Assembly: GCA_009777955.1 (NCBI GenBank)
Contig: WRKW01000002.1
Coordinates: forward strand, 152,155-216,154
Reading direction: 5' to 3'
DNA from: Alphaproteobacteria bacterium
GTDB taxonomy: Bacteria > Pseudomonadota > Alphaproteobacteria > Rs-D84
Length of the DNA: 64,000 nt
The translations under genes were made by a program, and so were the position numbers. The notes beneath the pieces are model-generated. The model was not told where the DNA came from and ran no database searches. It was given only the letters and a program-made list of their open reading frames with translations. Shown one piece after another: positions 57,765 through 64,000 of this stretch (position 1 is its first letter; each line of letters begins with the position of its first letter).

Positions 57765-57802
57765 TTTTCAGTCCGATGCTCTACCAACTGAGCTACGCAG
57801 CC
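57765..57802 (-). pseudogene. tRNA-Phe 5' half
   Basis: Minus strand GGCTGCGTAGCTCAGTTGGTAGAGCATCGGACTGAAAA, then unrelated sequence. Confidence 0.88.
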
Positions 57803-58007
57803 ATAAGTGCCAATCAATATATAACAACATTACCGGAAAATCAAGCTAAAAAAATTTGACTTTTGTGGAATAATCATTTATAATGCGTTTATTCCAGTTT
57901 GTCGCTTTATATCAGCGGCCAAAATTTTTCAGATTTTTCCCGAACAGCCGGCCGCAGCAAAGCGGTTCCAAAGAGAAAATAGGTCTTGTCAAAAACAGGA
58001 GGCTGAT

Positions 58008-59273
58008 ATGGCAAAAATTTCCACCGGAATTGATTTCGGAACAACTAATTCCACGGCCGCGATCACCGATATTGATGGTGTGCGGCTGGTGCCACTGGAA
58101 GCGACACATACAACAATACCAACAGCCTTGTATTTTCCGGGTGATAGTCACAAAGTATATTTTGGGCGCGATGCTGTCGCACAGTATATAGATGGAAATT
58201 CCGACGGACGCTTGATGCGCAGCATAAAACGTATTCTTGGTTCTCCATTAATGAATACGACCGGAACAAAAGTCGGTGGACAGCTTTTGGCATTCGAGGA
58301 AATCATAAAGACATTTATCCGGTATTTGAAAGAAAAAATAGATTCAGCCGCAGGTATGGGCATAGAAAATGTAGTTTTGGGTCGCCCCGTACATTTCCGT
58401 GACAATGATCCGGATGGCGACCATGCAGCCGAATCCCAATTACGCCATATCGCAATTGCGGCCGGATTTAAAAACATAGAATTTCAATTTGAACCCATAG
58501 CCGCGGCATTTGCACATGAACGCTTGCTCTCTGCCGAAAAACTTGCCTGTGTTCTTGATATCGGCGGCGGAACCAGCGATTTTACGGTTATCCGTCTTTC
58601 CCCCCTGCTTTGTAATCGTATGGACAGGTCTGCCGATGTCTTGGCCAGTACTGGTGTCCGGGTTGGCGGTAATGATTTCGACAAAAATCTTTCATTGAAA
58701 TCATTCATGCCAGAATTCGGAATGGGAACAAAATTGACCGGCAGTGGAAAAATACTCCCCATGCCATCGGCACCATATTTCACGCTTTCCACTTGGAATG
58801 AAATAAATGATTTATACGAATGGAAATCAATCAAACAAATTGAAAAATGGCTTTTTCAATCAAAATCCCCCGAAAAATTGGAACGACTATTTGAAATCGC
58901 TCGGCAACGGCTTGGACATAAAAATCTTGGCATAGTAGAAGATACCAAAATAAGATTATCTGATACTGCCAAAGTTGAAATAATTATGGACTTTTTGTCG
59001 GACAATCCTGTTATTACAGCAACACGTAAAAATTTTGATGCGGCAATCAGCGACAGTATTATGCGAATAAAAAAATCCATAGACATATGCTTGCGACAGG
59101 CCTTTGTCACATCGGGCGAAATAGACCTGGTCATCCTTACCGGCGGATCCACCGAAATCCCACGTATAAATGAATTGGCACGGGCACAATTTCCCAATGC
59201 GGAATTATCCGTATCAGATAAATTTTCAAGTGTCGGCATGGGCTTGGCTTATGACAGTGCAAGAAAATTCTGA
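58008..59273 (+). CDS. Hsp70-family chaperone (YegD-like)
   Basis: GIDFGTTNSTAAI, EPIAAAFAHE, LDIGGGTSDFTVI, LTGGSTEIPRI. Confidence 0.88.
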   Translation: MAKISTGIDFGTTNSTAAITDIDGVRLVPLEATHTTIPTALYFPGDSHKVYFGRDAVAQYIDGNSDGRLMRSIKRILGSPLMNTTGTKVGGQLLAFEEIIKTFIRYLKEKIDSAAGMGIENVVLGRPVHFRDNDPDGDHAAESQLRHIAIAAGFKNIEFQFEPIAAAFAHERLLSAEKLACVLDIGGGTSDFTVIRLSPLLCNRMDRSADVLASTGVRVGGNDFDKNLSLKSFMPEFGMGTKLTGSGKILPMPSAPYFTLSTWNEINDLYEWKSIKQIEKWLFQSKSPEKLERLFEIARQRLGHKNLGIVEDTKIRLSDTAKVEIIMDFLSDNPVITATRKNFDAAISDSIMRIKKSIDICLRQAFVTSGEIDLVILTGGSTEIPRINELARAQFPNAELSVSDKFSSVGMGLAYDSARKF

Positions 59274-59412
59274 ACCTGGGATTCGTGATAATGTCGGATT
59301 TTGGATCTGAAACCTGGATATCATAAACCCTTAATCAAAATTCAACAATCCACTTGCCCTTGCCGGTGTTTTTTTGTTAGTGTATTTAATATACACAAAA
59401 AAAGGTCATCCA

Positions 59413-60786
59413 ATGCTTACCAATAAAAACAGATTCCTTACCCTTGTATTGATATTCCTTACCGGATACGTTGGACTGGCACTGCAACTGATGGTTTTGC
59501 GACAAGTATCACACTTTGTGGGCAGTACCACAGCAATCACCAGCATAGTGATCGGAATATATTTGGGTGCGATGACAGTTGGGTATTTCATAGGAACGAA
59601 AAAACTGAATATAAATATCAATAAAACCGTCAGTTTCAGCTTTCTTGCAATCGCTGTTCTGACCATTCTGGCATGCAGTTTTCCGCTATTATCATACTAT
59701 TGGGGGCTGATGACTGTGGATAAAATACATTCTCCGATTATACAAACCTTTATTTACTCTTTGCTGTTCATGTCTGTTGCACCGCTTTTATCCGGTTTTA
59801 ATACCGCCGCCCTGTCACATAATATGCACGAATCTGAACGTAATAATACTGGCATCATCCTTGGCGTTGGAACTATTGGTTCTGTATTGGGATCACTGGT
59901 CACAACTTTAATCTTTATGGCGTTACTCGGCGTAAATTACACTATCCTTCTTACGGTCGCACTGGCGGGAATCGGTGCCTATATAGCGCATCGAAAACGT
60001 TGGATTCTTGCGACAGGCATTGCAATTCTGGCCATTGCATGGATGTTCAACAATGATGGAATTCTATACAAAAGATACAGAATAGTATCCAATAACGATG
60101 TAAATACCGTCGCAGTCATAGAAAGTTTAGAGGGGCGGTATCTTTTGATAGAATCCGCACTTCATTCTTATATATCCGACGACGGCAAAAGAGCCGCAGA
60201 TTACATAGATTACATAAATAATCATTTCGTATATAGTATCCGTGGCGGCACACCAAAAGAAATCCTTGTGCTGGGTGCGGGCGGATTTACACTTGGTAAC
60301 TTGGACGATCACAATAATTACACTTTTGTCGATATAGACAGGGCATTGAAAAACATCTCTGAAAAGCATTTCCTGAAAAACAAACTATCCGACAATAAAC
60401 GTTTTCTTGTACAAGATGCCGGTCAGTTTTTACGAACCGACGGTATCGATTATGACCTGATAGTTATGGATGTATTTTCGCGTTGGACAATTCCGGAATC
60501 CGCTATTACGTTGGAATTTATGGAGAATATGAAAAAACGCTTGCGTCCGGGCGGAATTATAGTAATCAACACCATTGCCAATCCAATGTTTGGTGACGAA
60601 TTCAGCAAAAAGCTGGATAATACCATGCGAATGGCTTTTCCACACAATCTCTCACGGCAAATAGTGGGTCCATACGATGGATGGCCACCGGATAATTATG
60701 CGAATATTTTATACATATGGAACAATGTCCCAAATTCCGGCAAAATATATAATGCTAATAAGAATTTCACGGTGTATGATAAGTGA
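59413..60786 (+). CDS. membrane-fused spermidine synthase-like protein
   Basis: N-terminal TM helices; ILVLGAGGFTLGNL, DYDLIVMDVFSRWTIPESAITLEF. Confidence 0.8.
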   Translation: MLTNKNRFLTLVLIFLTGYVGLALQLMVLRQVSHFVGSTTAITSIVIGIYLGAMTVGYFIGTKKLNININKTVSFSFLAIAVLTILACSFPLLSYYWGLMTVDKIHSPIIQTFIYSLLFMSVAPLLSGFNTAALSHNMHESERNNTGIILGVGTIGSVLGSLVTTLIFMALLGVNYTILLTVALAGIGAYIAHRKRWILATGIAILAIAWMFNNDGILYKRYRIVSNNDVNTVAVIESLEGRYLLIESALHSYISDDGKRAADYIDYINNHFVYSIRGGTPKEILVLGAGGFTLGNLDDHNNYTFVDIDRALKNISEKHFLKNKLSDNKRFLVQDAGQFLRTDGIDYDLIVMDVFSRWTIPESAITLEFMENMKKRLRPGGIIVINTIANPMFGDEFSKKLDNTMRMAFPHNLSRQIVGPYDGWPPDNYANILYIWNNVPNSGKIYNANKNFTVYDK

Positions 60787-60821
60787 ATTAAAGTCGCGCG
60801 TTTCCGCGCGACACAATAACT

Positions 60822-62594
60822 TTAATCTCTGATAAACCCACCACTTTGCATTTTCCAAAGCCTGGCATATATGCCTTTCTTTTTAAGCAATGCAGAATGT
60901 GATCCATTTTCTACCACCCTGCCCCTGTCCAACACCACAATACGATCCATGTTGCGTAATGTCGAAAGACGATGAGCAATGGCAATGGTCGTACGACCTT
61001 TGGATAATTCTTCAAAAGACTTTTGTATAGTGGCCTCTGTTTCGCTATCCAATGCTGCTGTTGCCTCGTCCAATATAAGTATGGGGGCATTCCTTAAAAA
61101 TGCACGTGCGATCGCTATGCGCTGACGTTGACCACCGGAAAGTTTTATTCCGCGATCACCCACCAAGCTGTCATATTTTTTTGGTGCTTCCATTATAAAT
61201 CCATCCGCGGAAGCACGCTTTGCCGCACGGCGAATTTCCGCATCCGTCGCACCCGGTCGGCCATAACCGATATTCTCTTTCAAAGTACGGTTGAACATTG
61301 TCGGCTCTTGCGGAATGAATGCGATATTTTCGCGCAGACTGTTCTGTGTCACAGTACTGATGTCTTGGTCATCGATTAAAATCGCCCCTTTGACAGGATC
61401 ATAAAACCGCATCAAAAGATTTACCAACGTGGTCTTTCCTGCCCCACTGGTTCCAACCAGGCCGACTTTTTCGCCCGGCCGGATAATCAGCGAGAGATTA
61501 TCCAGAACCTGCCTGCGGCTATATTTGAAAGACACACCTTTAATTTCGATTTTTCCGGTTTGTACGCATAATGCGGCCGCACCAGGAATATCTTGAATTT
61601 CGATGGGTTTTACAAGTTCTTCATAAGACTTTTGCGCCGAACTTATCACGTCAACCATATCTGGAATCTGGTTTACTATGTTGCTTATCGCGCTTGATAC
61701 TGAAAAATATATCGACATAGTAAATACCACATCCGATATTTTCATCTCTCCAGACACGTAAAGTGTCGCGCACAAAAGCATGGTCAATCCAAATGCCATG
61801 TCCCACACGAACATTGGCACAGTCCAAAAAATCCGTTGAAAGAAACTGGCATGGATGCGATCGCGGATATTTTTTGCACGCGGCGGTTCCAGATGCTGTT
61901 TTTCCTGTCTTGTCCCCGCAAACAATTTTACAATAGAATAATTGGATATGCTGTCTATAATCTTTCCGGATAAATGCGAAGAAGAATCCGATGCTGTTTT
62001 TGATGCTCGGTTCATCGGCTTCATCATGATCAGGCTGAACACCAGACGAAACGCGAACACCCCGCCCAACAACATCGCGACCGAAGAATTCATTCCGATA
62101 ACAAGCCCGGAATTTATAATGATTATACATACCGCCGCGAACATGTGCACAAAGTTTCTTATGGTCATGAATCCGCCGGCAACATAGTCAATTTGTCTGT
62201 TAATTTTTCCAACCAACCGGTTTGTCCAGAATGCCATTGACTGATGATGAACATAATCATTCAGTATTTCGGAAACTTGGTTCTGGACTTTCGGCCGCCA
62301 TCTAGAACTTATAAGTCCATCAAAGGTATCAATCACGTCTATCAACAACCAAACCACAGTAATAAGTATTATCGTTGGCAGGGCAAAATCTATGAACGTT
62401 ATTCCATCTGGCACAGTTTGTTCAAACAATGATACAAACTTTTTTTGGAATACCGGCCACAAAACACCGTTCGATATTATAACAAATGCGAACATAAACG
62501 CCCAGATGAAAACGGTAAACAAATGCCCACGCGCGCCATAGCGCACGTAAAAGCCCAAAAGGGTTTTTGGAAAATTAAAGTTTTTGTCTGTCAA
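60822..62594 (-). CDS. ABC exporter (TM-NBD fusion)
   Basis: GTSGAGKTTLVNLL, LSGGQRQRIAIARAFLR, ILILDEATAALD. Confidence 0.92.
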   Translation of the reverse strand: MTDKNFNFPKTLLGFYVRYGARGHLFTVFIWAFMFAFVIISNGVLWPVFQKKFVSLFEQTVPDGITFIDFALPTIILITVVWLLIDVIDTFDGLISSRWRPKVQNQVSEILNDYVHHQSMAFWTNRLVGKINRQIDYVAGGFMTIRNFVHMFAAVCIIIINSGLVIGMNSSVAMLLGGVFAFRLVFSLIMMKPMNRASKTASDSSSHLSGKIIDSISNYSIVKLFAGTRQEKQHLEPPRAKNIRDRIHASFFQRIFWTVPMFVWDMAFGLTMLLCATLYVSGEMKISDVVFTMSIYFSVSSAISNIVNQIPDMVDVISSAQKSYEELVKPIEIQDIPGAAALCVQTGKIEIKGVSFKYSRRQVLDNLSLIIRPGEKVGLVGTSGAGKTTLVNLLMRFYDPVKGAILIDDQDISTVTQNSLRENIAFIPQEPTMFNRTLKENIGYGRPGATDAEIRRAAKRASADGFIMEAPKKYDSLVGDRGIKLSGGQRQRIAIARAFLRNAPILILDEATAALDSETEATIQKSFEELSKGRTTIAIAHRLSTLRNMDRIVVLDRGRVVENGSHSALLKKKGIYARLWKMQSGGFIRD

Positions 62595-62867
62595 AGTGAT
62601 ACCTTTGTATGATTTCCGATGTAAAATACATGAAAAACCAGGCGGTATGCTACGTTATTTTTACAAGAAGTCAAGCAACGTGAATTAAAAAACTTAACTG
62701 CAAGAACACTTTTGTTGGCAATAACCAATATAGCATTCATAACCAGTGAAATTAATTCTGGCGGAATTCCCATTAAAAACCACAAAGTTACCACACAGTT
62801 TTCCAAAAAATTTCTTTGCAATTTTTTCTTTTGTGATATAATCCCGACACAACAAAAGGAGTAAAAA

Positions 62868-63488
62868 ATGTCATCTATCACAGGAACACAGACAGAAAAA
62901 AATCTTTTAATCGCGTTTGCCGGTGAATCCCAGGCACGCAACCGCTATACCTTTTTTGCCAGCAAGGCGAAAAGTGAAGGTTACGAAGCCATAGGTAAAA
63001 TATTTACAGAAACCGCGGAACAGGAAAAAGAGCATGCCGAAACCTTATTTAAACTGCTGACCGGCGGTGGTGAAATCGAAATTACAGCGGGCTTTCCAGC
63101 GGGCAAAATCGGAACCACATTGGAAAATCTGAAAGCGGCAGCATACGGCGAACGTCAGGAAAATACAGAAATGTACCCGGAATTTGCGCAAACGGCGGCA
63201 AAAGAAGGCTTTCCGGCAATTGCAGATATATTCAAGAACATCGGCCTTGCAGAACGTTATCATGAAGCCCGCTATCGCGCACTGATAGAAGCTTTGGAAA
63301 AAGGCACCTTGTACAAACAGGATAGAGATGTTATGTGGCGTTGTACAAATTGCGGCAACTGGCATATCGGCACAGAAGCACCAACGGTCTGTTCGGCATG
63401 TCTGCATGCACAGGGATATTTTGTCGCCGAAAGCACCCTGTCAAAATGCGACACAAACGAAGGCTTTTGCGAATACACAGGGGACTAA
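62868..63488 (+). CDS. rubrerythrin
   Basis: AFAGESQARNRYTFFA, EQEKEHAE, C-terminal rubredoxin WRCTNCGNWHIG...CSACLH. Confidence 0.95.
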   Translation: MSSITGTQTEKNLLIAFAGESQARNRYTFFASKAKSEGYEAIGKIFTETAEQEKEHAETLFKLLTGGGEIEITAGFPAGKIGTTLENLKAAAYGERQENTEMYPEFAQTAAKEGFPAIADIFKNIGLAERYHEARYRALIEALEKGTLYKQDRDVMWRCTNCGNWHIGTEAPTVCSACLHAQGYFVAESTLSKCDTNEGFCEYTGD

Positions 63489-63741
63489 ATCCCCAGATTC
63501 CATACAGCTATTTAAGTTCATAGCGTATTGTACATAATAGTGTCACGGCTTTGCCGCGACACTATTATTATAGGGGTTGTATTAAGCAAACAGCGAAATG
63601 CTACCAAAAAAACAAGTCATCATTCCTGTACAAGTCAATACCCGCGAATACAAATTAGTATCGTGCCATAGTGCACGATGCATGCCGCTACAAATGTGGT
63701 GCTTTTGGAATAGTCCAGAAAATAATGGGGTCATGCCTAGA

Positions 63742-64000
63742 TTAAGATAATGGTCTTGCCCTGAACTCTTTCAAGAGTAGTTTATAAATATCGTCCTGTC
63801 TATGATTATATGTGCTCTTTACGGCATTTTGGAACTATCTTTGCATAGACTCGACCGGCCGAGTCTATGCAGCCGAACACAACAATTTCTTCGTGTGGGA
63901 GTTTCCATTTTGGGAAGTATTCTTTGGTCTTGGTAAAATAGGTTTCATCCATCTGAACAAAGTCTGCGTTTCGCATTTTTTCTTGCTCTACCATGACAAC
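63742..64000 (-). pseudogene. IS1595-like (ISXO2) transposase, internally deleted, runs off window
   Basis: FVQMDETYFTKTKEYFPKWKLPHEEIVVFGCIDSAGRVYAKIVPKCRKEHI* then +1 frame YNHRQDDIYKLLLKEFRARPLS*. Confidence 0.75.

Larger units (their letters stand above)
53809..57771. mobile_element. tRNA-Phe-splitting restriction-modification island
   Basis: CTGAAAA/TTTTCAG at both junctions (53809-53815 and 57765-57771); separates 5' and 3' halves of one tRNA-Phe. Confidence 0.78.

Overview
The window looks like a chromosomal segment of a small-genome, probably host-associated or low-oxygen alphaproteobacterium. Support: a circularly permuted two-piece ssrA, rnpB, rpsD, secA, cysS, tsaB/rimI, an accD-accA fusion, rsgA and rubrerythrin. 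Accessory segments interrupt the housekeeping genes. The strongest unexplained signals are: (1) a structured repeat directly after the CCA end of four different tRNA genes (Met/Ile-CAT, Leu, Ser, and a disrupted Phe), with compensatory-looking stems and a conserved GTA/GAA internal loop; (2) a ~4 kb restriction-modification island that splits a tRNA-Phe at the anticodon loop (7-bp CTGAAAA at both junctions) and carries a complete second tRNA-Phe; (3) a five-gene run of secreted proteins (outer-membrane barrel, collagen-like, two tail-fibre-like, and a Cys-repeat plus Gly-rich protein) that may build a surface structure; (4) a UG/Abi-like reverse transcriptase preceded by a 31-aa hsdR N-terminal stub and an AAA/DUF4143 ATPase with three palindromes at exact 32-bp spacing; (5) a Lon homologue with no peptidase domain; (6) a promoter, 29-codon ORF and hairpin forming a putative leader or sRNA. 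All family names come from reading motifs in the supplied translations; no database search was run.
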